Positions 17,419 through 26,741 of a stretch of 64,000 nt of DNA are shown here, one piece after another. Each line of letters starts with the position of its first letter. Within the stretch, counting starts at the first letter, position 1. The notes beneath the pieces were generated by a model. It was not told the origin of the DNA. It ran no database searches and saw only the letters and a program-made list of their open reading frames with translations. The translations under genes were made by a program, and so were the position numbers. Source of the stretch: Arthrobacter sp. 131MFCol6.1 (GTDB lineage Bacteria; Actinomycetota; Actinomycetes; Actinomycetales; Micrococcaceae). The stretch covers positions 1,180,122 through 1,244,121 of the forward strand of contig NZ_KB895541.1 in the NCBI RefSeq assembly GCF_000374925.1. The letters run 5' to 3'.

Positions 17419-17964
17419 GTGACTGTTCTTGTTGCCTATGCAAGCGCCTTGGGGTCCACCCGGGAGATAGCCCAACATATGGCGTCCCGGATGGCGGTTG
17501 TGCTGGGCGAGGTGGAGTGCCGGTCCGTGGAGGAAGTCGAGGCCGTCTCGCGCTATGAGGCTGTCGTCGTCGGCAGCGCCATCCACAACCAGGCCTGGCT
17601 GCCCCCGGCTTTGCTGTTCTTCAAACACCATGCCCGCGAGCTGGCCAATCGACCCGTCTGGGCCTTCAGCGTAGGGATGGCGGATGCGCTGCCCAAGCCG
17701 TTTCGCCGTCGCGGCGCGGCACTGCAACAGGAACGTCTGGCCGAAGTCCTGAACAAGGAAGTTTCGCTTCGGGACCACAAAATCCTCTCCGGCGTCTACC
17801 AGGCCGGCCAGATGCCGGCACCGCTCCGGATGGTGTTCCGGCTAGTCGGCGGCCGTTTTGGGGATTTGCGGGACTGGGCGGCTGTCGACGACTGGACGGA
17901 CCAGATTACGGACCAACTCGCAAAACCTGCTTCGTCCACATCTTCAGGCAGCATCACAGGATAA
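17419..17964 (+). CDS. Flavodoxin-domain protein, HemG-like
   Basis: The 181-residue protein has the flavodoxin fold: [20 protein letters not shown] (the FMN phosphate loop), [23 protein letters not shown] and [15 protein letters not shown]. These match the short flavodoxins related to menaquinone-dependent protoporphyrinogen oxidase HemG. The substrate is unknown and no haem genes are nearby. The GTG at 17419 is chosen because AGGAGG lies seven bases upstream. It is the first of three plus-strand genes (with the dienelactone hydrolase and the SRPBCC protein). Confidence 0.85.
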   Translation: MTVLVAYASALGSTREIAQHMASRMAVVLGEVECRSVEEVEAVSRYEAVVVGSAIHNQAWLPPALLFFKHHARELANRPVWAFSVGMADALPKPFRRRGAALQQERLAEVLNKEVSLRDHKILSGVYQAGQMPAPLRMVFRLVGGRFGDLRDWAAVDDWTDQITDQLAKPASSTSSGSITG

Positions 17965-18028
17965 TGCCATCGAGACTGCACAGTCCGGCCCGGCCGCCTG
18001 GCGGGGTGGAGCGTGCCCGGGAGGCCCC

Positions 18029-18754
18029 ATGACGGTTGTGAGCATTCGCACCGAACGAGGGGACATGCCAGCCTACGCGGCGACGCCGGCCGGTGCCGGT
18101 CCGTGGCCCGGGGTCGTCGTCATCCATGACGCACTCGGCCTAAGCCGTGACACCAGGGGCCAGGCCGACTGGCTGGCCAGCGAGGGGTTCCTCGCCGTGG
18201 CGCCCGACTTGTTTTACTGGGGCAGCAGGGCCACTTGCTTGTGGTCCCTCATCCGCGGCTGGCGGCCACTCGGCGACCTGGACGCCAGCCGCGCCTGGCT
18301 GGCCGGACAGGACGGCTGCACCGGCCGGATCGGCGTGATCGGCTTCTGCATGGGCGGCGGGTTCGCCCTCATGCTGGCCCCGGACCATGACTTCGCCGCG
18401 GCAAGCGTCAACTACGGCGGACTCGATGACGAAACCGCCCGCGCAATTTCCCGCGCCTGCCCCATCGTTGGCAGCTACGGCGGCAGGGACCGCTGGCCCG
18501 GAGTGCGCAAGGTCCCGGCCCGTCTGGAGCCGCTGCTCGCCGAGGCCGGAATAGACCATGACATCAAGGTCTATCCCGACGCCGGTCACGGATTCCTCAA
18601 CAGGCATGGCCCGTCGGATCTCACGTTCGGGGACAAGTTGCTCGCGAAGCTGGTCGCTGCCGGTTACCACGAGCCCTCCGCCGAGGACGCGCGCGTGCGC
18701 ATCCTCGGCTTCTTCCGGGAACACCTGACCACCCCTGAGGGGGAAGCTAGATAA
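18029..18754 (+). CDS. Dienelactone hydrolase family protein
   Basis: This is a 241-residue alpha/beta hydrolase. The nucleophile cysteine is in [13 protein letters not shown], an aspartate-bearing strand follows at GSYGGRDRW, and the histidine is in [10 protein letters not shown], giving the Cys-Asp-His triad of the family. [19 protein letters not shown] forms the oxyanion region. Such enzymes open dienelactones in aromatic degradation, but many act on other esters, so the substrate is open. The ATG at 18029 has GGGAGG four bases before it. Its stop overlaps the next start in TAATG. Confidence 0.9.
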   Translation: MTVVSIRTERGDMPAYAATPAGAGPWPGVVVIHDALGLSRDTRGQADWLASEGFLAVAPDLFYWGSRATCLWSLIRGWRPLGDLDASRAWLAGQDGCTGRIGVIGFCMGGGFALMLAPDHDFAAASVNYGGLDDETARAISRACPIVGSYGGRDRWPGVRKVPARLEPLLAEAGIDHDIKVYPDAGHGFLNRHGPSDLTFGDKLLAKLVAAGYHEPSAEDARVRILGFFREHLTTPEGEAR

Positions 18755-19416
18755 TGCACCCTGCACCGAGGGGATCCCTGCTGGCAGCCGGTGCCGTGGC
18801 CGTTTTCACCACCGGCTACCTGGCCGTTGTGCGGCCACGCCTGCTTCGCTGGGGTGCGACCGTTGACGAAGCGCGGGGACCTTACCCGGGCGCCGGGTTG
18901 ATTCCGGGCAGCACCCGAAGCGCGACCATGGCCGTCACCATCGATGCGCCCCCTTCCCGCGTGTGGCCCTGGCTGGTGCAGATGGGAACGGATCGCGCCG
19001 GCTGGTACAGCTGGGACCGTCTCGACAACTTCAGGCGCCGCAGCGCAGAGAGCATCCATCCGGAGTGGCAGGACATCGCCATCGGTGACCGTCTGGCGGC
19101 GAAGCCCGACGGCAGCGAGTGGTGGGCGGTCGCGGCGCTTGAACCCGAGAGGTTCCTGGGCCTGCGGATGTCGGTCGATCTCCGCGGGCGTCCATTCGAC
19201 CCCGCACGAACCCGGCCCCGCTATTACACCGACTCGCTCTGGGGATTCGAGTTGCGGGAGGCCCCGGGTGAGCGCACCCGGCTGGTAGTCAGCGGGTACT
19301 GGTCGCTACGGCCACAATGGCTGCAACCCATCATGAGCATTGCCATGCTGGAGCCCGCGCACTGGGTCATGCAGACCCGTCAGTTCTCGAATCTGGTGCG
19401 CCTCGCCAGCCGTTGA
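18754..19416 (+). CDS. SRPBCC-fold protein with N-terminal membrane segment
   Basis: The 220-residue protein begins with a hydrophobic stretch (SLLAAGAVAVFTTGYLAVV) that is a likely membrane anchor. A START/SRPBCC ligand-binding domain follows: MAVTIDAPPSRVWPWLVQMG, GWYSWDRLDN, IGDRLAAKPDG and a C-terminal helix. The fold binds hydrophobic ligands; the ligand is not known. Its start shares one base with the dienelactone hydrolase stop, so the two are translated together. Confidence 0.8.
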   Translation: MHPAPRGSLLAAGAVAVFTTGYLAVVRPRLLRWGATVDEARGPYPGAGLIPGSTRSATMAVTIDAPPSRVWPWLVQMGTDRAGWYSWDRLDNFRRRSAESIHPEWQDIAIGDRLAAKPDGSEWWAVAALEPERFLGLRMSVDLRGRPFDPARTRPRYYTDSLWGFELREAPGERTRLVVSGYWSLRPQWLQPIMSIAMLEPAHWVMQTRQFSNLVRLASR

Positions 19417-19485
19417 GAATGCACCCGGCCCGGAAGGCCCGGAGCGCGCAGCGAACCCCTCCGCCGCGAGGTGCCCGATCGCGGC

Positions 19486-19536
19486 GGGACAGTTAAGGCC
19501 AATGAACGCGTGCGTTCATTGGCCTTAAACTGTCCC
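19486..19536. repeat. Long palindrome, right border of the three-gene cassette
   Basis: The arms GGGACAGTTAAGGCCAATGA and TCATTGGCCTTAAACTGTCCC pair over about 24 bp with a single one-base bulge. The element lies between the converging SRPBCC and ndk genes and can act as a bidirectional terminator. Its core GACAGTTAAGGCCAATG is identical to that of the palindrome at 17267-17327, and the bases after it (CTCGGT) also agree. Confidence 0.85.
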
Positions 19537-19566
19537 CTCGGTCCTGAGGGTGTCCCGAAACCTGGG

Positions 19567-19980
19567 CTAGAACCAGATCTTGATCTCGCGCTCGGCGGAT
19601 TCCGCCGAATCCGAGCCGTGGACCAGGTTCTGCTGTACCTTCAGGCCCCAGTCGCGGCCGAAGTCGCCGCGGATGGTGCCGGGCGCCGCCGTCGTCGGGT
19701 CCGTGGTGCCGGCGAGGGTGCGGAAGCCCTCGATCACGCGGTGGCCCTCGAAGATCGCGGCGACCACGGGGCCGCTGAGCATGAACTCAACCAGCGGCTC
19801 GTAGAACGGCTTGCCGACGTGCTCCTCGTAGTGCTGCTCCAGCAGTTCGCGGCTCGCGTCGACCTTCTTGAGCTCGGCCAGGGTGTAGCCCTTGGCTTCG
19901 ATCCGGCTCAGGATGGCGCCGGACAGGTTGCGGGCGACGCCGTCGGGCTTGATCAGGACGAGGGTGCGCTCAATGCTCAC
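19567..19980 (-). CDS. ndk: Nucleoside diphosphate kinase
   Basis: Ndk balances nucleoside triphosphates by phosphate transfer through an active-site histidine, seen here in [16 protein letters not shown]. The 137-residue protein also shows [18 protein letters not shown] and [18 protein letters not shown], and is full length. The GTG at 19980 has GGAG five bases before it and fixes the start; a longer frame upstream is not supported. It is the last gene of the ileS-folC-DUF4233-ndk run. Confidence 0.98.
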   Translation of the reverse strand: MSIERTLVLIKPDGVARNLSGAILSRIEAKGYTLAELKKVDASRELLEQHYEEHVGKPFYEPLVEFMLSGPVVAAIFEGHRVIEGFRTLAGTTDPTTAAPGTIRGDFGRDWGLKVQQNLVHGSDSAESAEREIKIWF

Positions 19981-20053
19981 AGCTGCTCCAATGTGTTGGG
20001 GTGGGATTCGGGTCAAGTCTACGGGGTTCGGGCCAAGTGCCGGGGATGGACGT

Positions 20054-20509
20054 TCAGGCGCTGTTACCGGGCGCGGGGCCCTGGGGGTGGGCGGCATCCC
20101 AGTCAGCCTGCTCGCGCTCCCGTTGGGCGGCTTCGCGGTCAATCCGGATGCCGGTCCGGATCCCGTACCACCACGCCACGGCGAAGAGCGCGCCGACGAG
20201 GTACATGGCTGGTTCCACGATGCCGCCCAGGATCAGCACGAGCTGCAGGATCCAGCCCAGGGCCACTCCCCACGGCTTCGAGAGGACCGCGCAGGTGAAG
20301 ACGAAGACCAGGCACAGGCCGATCCCGACCGAGAAGACCAGGGCCGCAGGGTATTCGTTCCGGTGCAGTCCAAAGACGGCCAGTGTCCCGAAGAGCACCA
20401 CGAACGCTTCCAGCAACAGGACCGTGGAGGCGAACATGACCTTCGTGGAACGTCGTTTCTTGGGCATACCCGGGCGCCATTCGCGCTGGGCTTTGGTGAG
20501 TTTCGCCAT
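20054..20509 (-). CDS. DUF4233 membrane protein
   Basis: This is a 151-residue protein with about four membrane helices (from [20 protein letters not shown] through [11 protein letters not shown]) and a charged C-terminal tail. DUF4233 proteins are found between folC and ndk across actinobacteria, as here. The function is unknown. The start is 3 bp after the folC stop, so the two are probably translated together. Confidence 0.88.
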   Translation of the reverse strand: MAKLTKAQREWRPGMPKKRRSTKVMFASTVLLLEAFVVLFGTLAVFGLHRNEYPAALVFSVGIGLCLVFVFTCAVLSKPWGVALGWILQLVLILGGIVEPAMYLVGALFAVAWWYGIRTGIRIDREAAQREREQADWDAAHPQGPAPGNSA

Positions 20510-20512
20510 CGC

Positions 20513-21871
20513 CTACGCGTCCGCCTTTCCGAGCAGGATCCGGGCGTCCGCGACGAGCGTGATCGAGCCCGTCACGAGGACCCCGCCGGCGAGCTCGTCG
20601 TCGGCTTCGGCACGTTCCACGGCCCATTCGAGGGCGTCGTCGAGCTTCTCGGCGACGTGGATGTTCTCCTCGCCGAAGCCCAGGTCAACCGCGATCTCGG
20701 CCAGGTCCTCGGCCGGGACGGCCCGGGGCGAGTTGGACTGGGTGAAGCAGTATTCGGTGGCGAGCCCGCCCAGGGATTCCTTGAGCTGGCGCAGGATTTC
20801 CTCGGCGTCTTTTTCCCGCAGCACACCGACCACCACCACCAGCTTGGTGAAGTTGAAGGCCTCGTGGATGGCCTCGGCGGAGACCCGGATGCCCTCCGGG
20901 TTGTGGGCGGCGTCCACGATGATGGTCGGCGCGGTGCGGACCACCTCGAGCCGGCCCGGGGAGGTGACGGAGGCGAAGGCCTCCTGCAGGATCTCGGCGT
21001 CGATCGCCTTTTCCCCGCCGAAGAACGCTTCCAGCGCGGCAATGGCGACGGCGGCGTTCTCGGCCTGGTGCGCGCCGTGCAGCGGTACCAGCAGGTCCTC
21101 GTAGCGGCCCGCGATGCCCTGGATGGTCACCATCTGGCCGCCCACCGCGACGGTGCGGGATTCAACGCCGAACTCCACGCCCTCGAAGCGGAACGGCACG
21201 TTGACTTCCTTGGCCTTCTCCAGCAGGACCTGGGCCGCGTCGACCGGCTGCGCCGCGCTGATGAGGAAGCCGCCGGGCTTGATGATGCCGGCTTTCTCAT
21301 AGGCGATGTCCCCGGTGGTGTAGCCCAGCAAATCGGTGTGGTCCAGGGAGATCGGGGTGATCACGGCCACCTGGCCGTCGCCGACGTTCGTGGCGTCGGT
21401 GATGCCGCCCAGGCCCACTTCCATGACCGCGACGTTGACCGGCTGGTCCGCGAAGACCGCGAAGCCCAGGATGGTCAGGCACTCGAAGTAGGTCAGCCGG
21501 GGCTGGCCCGCCGCCTCGAGTTCGCCGTCCACGATCTGCAGGTAGGGTCGGATCTCGTCCCAGATCCGGACGAACGTCTCATCCGGCACCGGGGCACCGT
21601 CGATGCTGATCCGCTCGGTGACCTTGGACAGGTGCGGGCTCGTGTAGCGGCCGGTGCTCAGGCCGTGGGCGCGCAGCCCTGCCTCGATCATCCGGGCTGT
21701 GGAGGTCTTGCCGTTGGTGCCGGTGACGTGGATGATCGGGAACGCCTTGTTCGGCTCCCCCAGGATTTCCATGGCCCGGTGCAGCGGGGCGAGCCGCGGC
21801 TCCATTTTGTTTTCCGGCGCCCGGCCCAGGAGCTCGGCGTAGACGCTTTCCACGGAGAATTCGTCGGTCAT
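20513..21871 (-). CDS. folC: Folylpolyglutamate synthase/dihydrofolate synthase
   Basis: FolC adds glutamate to dihydropteroate and to folates, keeping them in the cytoplasm. The 452-residue protein has the ATP loop FPIIHVTGTNGKTSTARMIE, the region VITPISLDHTDLLGYTTGDI, and IIVDAAHNPEGIRV in the C-terminal domain, all typical of the Mur-ligase-like family. It is 3 bp after ileS and 3 bp before the DUF4233 gene. Confidence 0.97.
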   Translation of the reverse strand: MTDEFSVESVYAELLGRAPENKMEPRLAPLHRAMEILGEPNKAFPIIHVTGTNGKTSTARMIEAGLRAHGLSTGRYTSPHLSKVTERISIDGAPVPDETFVRIWDEIRPYLQIVDGELEAAGQPRLTYFECLTILGFAVFADQPVNVAVMEVGLGGITDATNVGDGQVAVITPISLDHTDLLGYTTGDIAYEKAGIIKPGGFLISAAQPVDAAQVLLEKAKEVNVPFRFEGVEFGVESRTVAVGGQMVTIQGIAGRYEDLLVPLHGAHQAENAAVAIAALEAFFGGEKAIDAEILQEAFASVTSPGRLEVVRTAPTIIVDAAHNPEGIRVSAEAIHEAFNFTKLVVVVGVLREKDAEEILRQLKESLGGLATEYCFTQSNSPRAVPAEDLAEIAVDLGFGEENIHVAEKLDDALEWAVERAEADDELAGGVLVTGSITLVADARILLGKADA

Positions 21872-21874
21872 GGC

Positions 21875-24800
21875 TTAGGCTCCAACTTTCTTGGCGACGC
21901 TGACCTGCGGGTCCTTGACGTCGGCCGCCAGGGTTTCCAGCTCGACGGTCAGGGTTTCGGTCTTGACCAGCTCCGCGTTGGCCAGCAGGGCCTCGACGAC
22001 GTCCTGCTTCGCCGTGACGGACGTGCTGATCCGGTCGCTGACATTGAGTCCGGCGTCCTTGCGGGCCTGCTGGATGGCGCGGACCATGTCACGTGCCATA
22101 CCTTCGGCCTCCAGCTCCGGGGTGACCTCGGTGTTGAGGACCACGAACCCGCCGCCGGGAAGCACGGCCGCCGCGCGGGATCCTGCGCCCTCCGCAGCTT
22201 CCGCCACGACGGTTTCCAGGGTGTACTCCTGCGGCTCGAGGTCGAGGCCGCCGGCGGTGACCACCCCGGCGTCGCTGACGGACCAGTCACCGGACTTGGA
22301 GCCCTTGATGGCCTGCTGGACGTTCTTGCCCAGGCGCGGTCCGGCGGCCCGGGCGTTGACCACGAGCTTCTGTTCGATGCCGAACTCCTCCGGGGAGGCG
22401 TGCTCGGCGTCGAGCAGGCGGACCGAGCGCAGGTTCAGTTCATCGGCGACGACGGCGGCGAAGCCTCCCAGCGCGTCCGCGCCGGGTGCCACCACCGTGA
22501 GTTCCTGCAGCGGCAGGCGCACGCGCAGGTTTGCGGCCTTGCGCAGCGAGGAGCCGGTGGAGCAGATCTGCTGCACGCGGTCCATGGCCTGGACCAGTCC
22601 CGGATTGGCCGGGTAGAGTCCGGCGTCCGGCCAGTCGGCCAGGTGCACGGAGCGCCCGCCGGTGAGACCGCGCCAGATCTCCTCGGAGACCAGCGGCAGC
22701 AGGGACGCGGCCACGCGGGTGACGGTTTCCAGCGCGGTATAAAGCGCGTCGAAGGCGTCGACGCTCTCGTCGAAGAAGCGCTGGCGGCTGCGGCGGACGT
22801 ACCAGTTGGTGAGCATGTCCAGGTAGCTGCGGAGCTCGTCGCAGGCTCCGGAGATGTCGTAGCTGTCCAGCTGGGCGGTCATGTTCCGGACGAGGTCTCC
22901 GGTGTTGGCCATCAGGTACTGGTCCAGGGTGTCGGCGTAGCCGTCGTAGCGGAGCTTCGCGTCGTAGCCGTTCCCGCCAGCCGAAGCGTTCGTGTACAGC
23001 GTGAAGAAGCTGTACACGTTCCACAGCGGCAGGATGACCTGGCGGACGCCGTCGCGGATGCCCTGTTCGGTGACCACGAGGTTGCCGCCGCGCAGGATCG
23101 GGCTGGACATCAGGAACCAGCGCATGGCGTCGGAGCCGTCACGGTCCAGGACCTCGGAGACGTCCGGGTAGTTGCGCAGGCTCTTGGACATCTTCTGCCC
23201 GTCCGAACCCAGCACGATGCCGTGGCTGATGACGTTGCGGAAGGCCGGGCGGTCGAACAGCGCGGTGGAGAGGATGTGGAGCATGTAGAACCAGCCGCGG
23301 GTCTGGCCGATGTACTCGACGATGAAGTCCGCCGGGTTGTGGGTGTCGAACCATTCCTCGTTCTGGAACGGGTAGTGGACCTGGCCGTAGGGCATGGACC
23401 CGGAGTCGAACCAGACGTCCAGGACGTCCTCGACGCGGCGCATCACGGACTGGCCCTCTTCCGGGGTGCGGGGGTCATCCGGGTTCGGGCGGGTGAGCTC
23501 GTCGATGAACGGCCGGTGCAGGTCCACCTGGCCGTCGTTGTTCAGCGGCAGGCGGCCGAAGTCGGCCTCGATCTCGGCCAGGGAGCCGTAGACGTCGGTG
23601 CGCGGGTAGTCCGGGTCGGTGGACTGCCAGACGGGGATGGGGCTGCCCCAGTAGCGGTTGCGGCTGATGGACCAGTCGCGGGCGTTGGCGAGCCACTTGC
23701 CGAACTGGCCGTCCTTGACGTTGCCCGGGATCCAGTTGATGTCCTGGTTGAGCTCGGACATGCGGTCCTTGAACTTGGTGACCTCGACGTACCAGGAGGA
23801 CACGGCGCGGTAGATCAGCGGGTTGCGGCAGCGCCAGCAGTGCGGGTAGCTGTGCTCATAGCTCGCCTGGCGGACCAGGCGGCCCTGGGCGCGGAGCACC
23901 TGGGTGATGGGCTTGTTGGCCTCGAACACCTGCAGCCCGGCGATGTCGGCGAGGTCGCCGTGGCCGAAGAGCGGCAGGAACTTTGCGCCCTCGTCGACCG
24001 AGAGGACCACGGGGATGCCGGCCTCTTCGCAGATCTTCTGGTCGTCTTCGCCGTAGGCGGGGGCCTGGTGGACGATGCCGGTGCCGTCGGTGGTGGTGAC
24101 GTAGTCAGCCACGAGGAAGCGCCAGGCGTTCTCGGTGCCGTACTTTTCGGCGTCGTGGAAGTAGTCCCAAAGCGGCTCGTAGCTCAGGCCGTTGAGTTCG
24201 GCGCCGGTGTGGCGGGAGGAGATGGCGGCTTCCGCGGCGGCGGCGCCCTCGGCCCCGTCGCCGTAGCCGAGGTCCTTGGCGTAGGCGGCCAGGAGGTCAG
24301 CGGCGAGGAGGAAGCTGCCCGTGACGGGCGCGTCGGCTGCGGCGGCCTTGATCCCGTGCGGGCCGGCCGGCAGGACCACGTAGCTGATGTCGGGCCCGAC
24401 GGCGAGCGCGAGGTTGGTCGGCAGCGTCCAGGGCGTGGTGGTCCAGGCGAGCGCCTGCACCCCGGCGAGCTGCCTGGACAGCTCCGACTCCCCCGCCGTG
24501 ATGGGGAACGTGACGGTGACGGTCTGGTCCTGGCGGTTCTTGTAGACGTCGTCGTCCATGCGCAGCTCATGGTTGGACAGCGGCGTCTCGTCCTTCCAGC
24601 AGTACGGCAGGACACGGTAGCCGTTGTAGGTCAGGCCCTTTTCGTGCAGCTGCTTGAAGGCCCACAGCACGGACTCCATGTATTCGACGTTGAGCGTCTT
24701 GTAGTCGTTCTCGAAGTCCACCCAGCGCGCCTGGCGGGTGACGTAGCTCTTCCACTCGTCGGCGTACTTCATGACGGAGGCGCGGCAGGCGTCGTTGAAC

Positions 24801-25231
24801 TTGTCGATGCCCATGGCCTCGATCTGGGTCTTGTCCGTCATGCCGAGCTGCTTCATGGCTTCCAGCTCGGCGGGAAGTCCGTGCGTGTCCCAGCCGAAGC
24901 GGCGCTCCACCCGGCGGCCGCGCTGGGTCTGGTAGCGGCCCACGAGGTCCTTGGCGTAGCCGGTCAGGAGGTGGCCGTAGTGCGGCAGGCCGTTGGCGAA
25001 GGGCGGGCCGTCGTAGAAGACGAATTCGTTGCTGCCGTCTTTGCCGGCATCGCGCTGGTCGATGCTGGCCTGGAAGGTACCGTCCTGGTCCCAGTACTTG
25101 AGGATGCGCTCTTCGATCTCCGGGAACTTCACGGAGGCGGACACGCCTGAGGTGGTGGAGGCAGAAGTGTTGGAAGCAGCGGTGGAACCGGCGCCTGCGG
25201 GTGCGGCGGAGGCCTTGGGGTAGTAAGTCAT
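21875..25231 (-). CDS. ileS: Isoleucyl-tRNA synthetase, long eukaryote-like type
   Basis: IleRS charges tRNA-Ile. The 1118-residue protein has the HIGH motif as [14 protein letters not shown] near residue 90 and the KMSKS loop [14 protein letters not shown] near residue 690, with the editing domain between them and a long C-terminal tRNA-binding region. Its length and sequence ([25 protein letters not shown]) resemble the eukaryote-like type 2 IleRS, which is often insensitive to mupirocin; that property is inferred. The ATG at 25231 is chosen because the fold needs no more and AGGA lies upstream. A T-box leader controls it. Confidence 0.97.
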   Translation of the reverse strand: MTYYPKASAAPAGAGSTAASNTSASTTSGVSASVKFPEIEERILKYWDQDGTFQASIDQRDAGKDGSNEFVFYDGPPFANGLPHYGHLLTGYAKDLVGRYQTQRGRRVERRFGWDTHGLPAELEAMKQLGMTDKTQIEAMGIDKFNDACRASVMKYADEWKSYVTRQARWVDFENDYKTLNVEYMESVLWAFKQLHEKGLTYNGYRVLPYCWKDETPLSNHELRMDDDVYKNRQDQTVTVTFPITAGESELSRQLAGVQALAWTTTPWTLPTNLALAVGPDISYVVLPAGPHGIKAAAADAPVTGSFLLAADLLAAYAKDLGYGDGAEGAAAAEAAISSRHTGAELNGLSYEPLWDYFHDAEKYGTENAWRFLVADYVTTTDGTGIVHQAPAYGEDDQKICEEAGIPVVLSVDEGAKFLPLFGHGDLADIAGLQVFEANKPITQVLRAQGRLVRQASYEHSYPHCWRCRNPLIYRAVSSWYVEVTKFKDRMSELNQDINWIPGNVKDGQFGKWLANARDWSISRNRYWGSPIPVWQSTDPDYPRTDVYGSLAEIEADFGRLPLNNDGQVDLHRPFIDELTRPNPDDPRTPEEGQSVMRRVEDVLDVWFDSGSMPYGQVHYPFQNEEWFDTHNPADFIVEYIGQTRGWFYMLHILSTALFDRPAFRNVISHGIVLGSDGQKMSKSLRNYPDVSEVLDRDGSDAMRWFLMSSPILRGGNLVVTEQGIRDGVRQVILPLWNVYSFFTLYTNASAGGNGYDAKLRYDGYADTLDQYLMANTGDLVRNMTAQLDSYDISGACDELRSYLDMLTNWYVRRSRQRFFDESVDAFDALYTALETVTRVAASLLPLVSEEIWRGLTGGRSVHLADWPDAGLYPANPGLVQAMDRVQQICSTGSSLRKAANLRVRLPLQELTVVAPGADALGGFAAVVADELNLRSVRLLDAEHASPEEFGIEQKLVVNARAAGPRLGKNVQQAIKGSKSGDWSVSDAGVVTAGGLDLEPQEYTLETVVAEAAEGAGSRAAAVLPGGGFVVLNTEVTPELEAEGMARDMVRAIQQARKDAGLNVSDRISTSVTAKQDVVEALLANAELVKTETLTVELETLAADVKDPQVSVAKKVGA

Positions 25232-25254
25232 CTCGACATCCTGGGTTGAGCGGC

Positions 25255-25560
25255 GAACACATGTATTCATTCAGGATGCGAGGACGGCCCCTGCACTGTC
25301 TTTCGACAGCACCGGCTCCGCGGTACCACCTCACTTACCGCCACCGGTTCCCACCCTTCCGGGAAAGGGTCTGCACCGGCGTCGGCCGCTCATTACTGCT
25401 GTGACGGGCTTACCCGTCCGGTTCTACTGGCCCAAGCACGCACTGTGGCGACTGAGTCTCCACTGCATGCGGGGGTTTTCTTCCGGAAGCTCACCGGTGA
25501 TGGCCGGGTCAAAGCTGCTACGTCGATGTTACTGCAAATCACTGGCCCAACGCAGTGACA
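25255..25560 (-). promoter_or_regulatory. T-box leader of ileS (isoleucine specifier)
   Basis: On the minus strand the T-box sequence AGGTGGTACCGCGG (25318-25331) is exact. It is preceded by a long stem region. Near the 5-prime end an ATC isoleucine codon lies in AACATCGACG (about 25525), where the specifier loop should be. Uncharged tRNA-Ile pairs with both sites. In actinobacteria such leaders act on translation start, and no T-run terminator is seen between the T-box and ileS, which agrees. Confidence 0.93.
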
Positions 25561-25580
25561 GGCAGTGACAGGCAGTGACC
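25551..25580. repeat. 10-bp tandem repeat, three copies
   Basis: CGCAGTGACA, GGCAGTGACA and GGCAGTGACC follow each other without gaps at the upstream edge of the ileS T-box. Spacing of about one helical turn would place each copy on the same face of the DNA. This could be a binding-site cluster for ileS expression or simple slippage. Confidence 0.6.
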
Positions 25581-25685
25581 CTCCGTTTTACAGCGCGGCA
25601 ATCTCCGCTGTGAGGGGGGCGACGTCGGCGGTCCGACTGCATAGACTCTTGCCATGACCGTCCCCCGGCCGCCCCGGGCCTACCC

Positions 25686-26741
25686 GTGAAGCGCCGCAGC
25701 GCCAGCCGGCGGTGGCACGTGTCCTCTGCCCTCTGCGCCGCGCCCGTTGCGGTGGTCTCCATATTCCGGGCGGTCCCGGCGCCGTGGCCGGCCCCTGTGG
25801 TCCAGCTCGTGGCCTACACGCCCTGGTTCGTGCTCCCCGCGGGCGCGGCCCTCCTGCTCGCGCTGCCGGGCCGGCGTCCCTGGGCGGTCCTCCCGGCCGG
25901 CGCTCTCCTGGCCCTCCAGCTGCTGTGGCTGTTCCCGCCGGACCGCGTAGCGGACCGGTTCCTGGCCCGGCCGGCGGACCCCTTACAGGGGCAGGAACAG
26001 GACACGGCACGGGACACGGGACAGCGGCCGGCGGCGGAACTGACGGTCATGAGCCTCAACGCCTGGAAAGGCCAGGCGGACGCCGCGGAAGTGGTCCGGC
26101 TGGTGCGTGAAAACAGCGTCGGGTTCCTTGCCGTCCAGGAACTCTCGCCGGCCCTGGAAAAACGGCTGGACGCGGAGGGGCTGGGCGCGCTGCTTCCGCA
26201 CCGGATCAGCCGTTCGAGGGACGGCGCGGGCGGCGGTGCCGTGTACTCCTCCCGCCCGATGATTCCGGTGGACTCCGTGGACGGTTCCGCCTTCCACATG
26301 CCCACAGTGCAGTTGGAGCTCGACGCCGGCGGCCGGCCGGCCCCCCTCACCGTCACCAACGTGCACACCAAGGCTCCGGTGTGGGGCCGGGCCGGGCAGT
26401 GGCGGAGCGAATTGGCTGCCCTGGGCCGCCTTGCCGCCCGTCCCGGCAACATGCTGCTGCTGGGCGACTTCAACGCCACCCTCGACCACGCGGAGTTCCG
26501 CCAGATCCTTCAGGGCCCGGACGGTACCGGGCCCGATGGCCCCCGCGTCGACGCCGGCGCCGCCGCCCTGGCGCGGCTGGTGACGACCTGGCCCATGGCC
26601 GGGCCCCCGCTGCCGGGCGTGGTGATCGACCACATCGTGACCGGCCCGCGGGTGCGCAGCAGCGGCTATGCCGTGCTGCCGGTGGCCGGGACGGACCACG
26701 CGGCGGTCCTGGCCACGTTGTCCGTCCCGGCGGCGGACTAG
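25686..26741 (+). CDS. Membrane-anchored endonuclease/exonuclease/phosphatase family protein
   Basis: The 351-residue protein has two or three N-terminal membrane helices (residues about 15-90), so the catalytic domain probably faces outside. The EEP domain (about 118-351) shows LTVMSLNAWKG, FLAVQELS (metal-binding Glu), VTNVHTKAP, LLLGDFNATLDH and VIDHIVTGP with TDHAAVLATL, the full metal and His/Asp set. The substrate may be a phospholipid, nucleic acid or phosphate ester. The GTG start at 25686 lacks a clear ribosome site. The stop overlaps that of the convergent GDPD gene. Confidence 0.85.
   Translation: MKRRSASRRWHVSSALCAAPVAVVSIFRAVPAPWPAPVVQLVAYTPWFVLPAGAALLLALPGRRPWAVLPAGALLALQLLWLFPPDRVADRFLARPADPLQGQEQDTARDTGQRPAAELTVMSLNAWKGQADAAEVVRLVRENSVGFLAVQELSPALEKRLDAEGLGALLPHRISRSRDGAGGGAVYSSRPMIPVDSVDGSAFHMPTVQLELDAGGRPAPLTVTNVHTKAPVWGRAGQWRSELAALGRLAARPGNMLLLGDFNATLDHAEFRQILQGPDGTGPDGPRVDAGAAALARLVTTWPMAGPPLPGVVIDHIVTGPRVRSSGYAVLPVAGTDHAAVLATLSVPAAD

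Noticed and set aside
19892..25150. 1752-codon open frame on the plus strand
   Set aside because: It is antisense to ileS, folC, the DUF4233 gene and ndk, has low-complexity composition typical of high-GC shadow frames, and no recognisable domain.
26738..26741. Overlapping convergent stops (CTAG), also at 56911-56914
   Set aside because: A compact arrangement that occurs by chance at convergent ends; no sign of a regulatory role.
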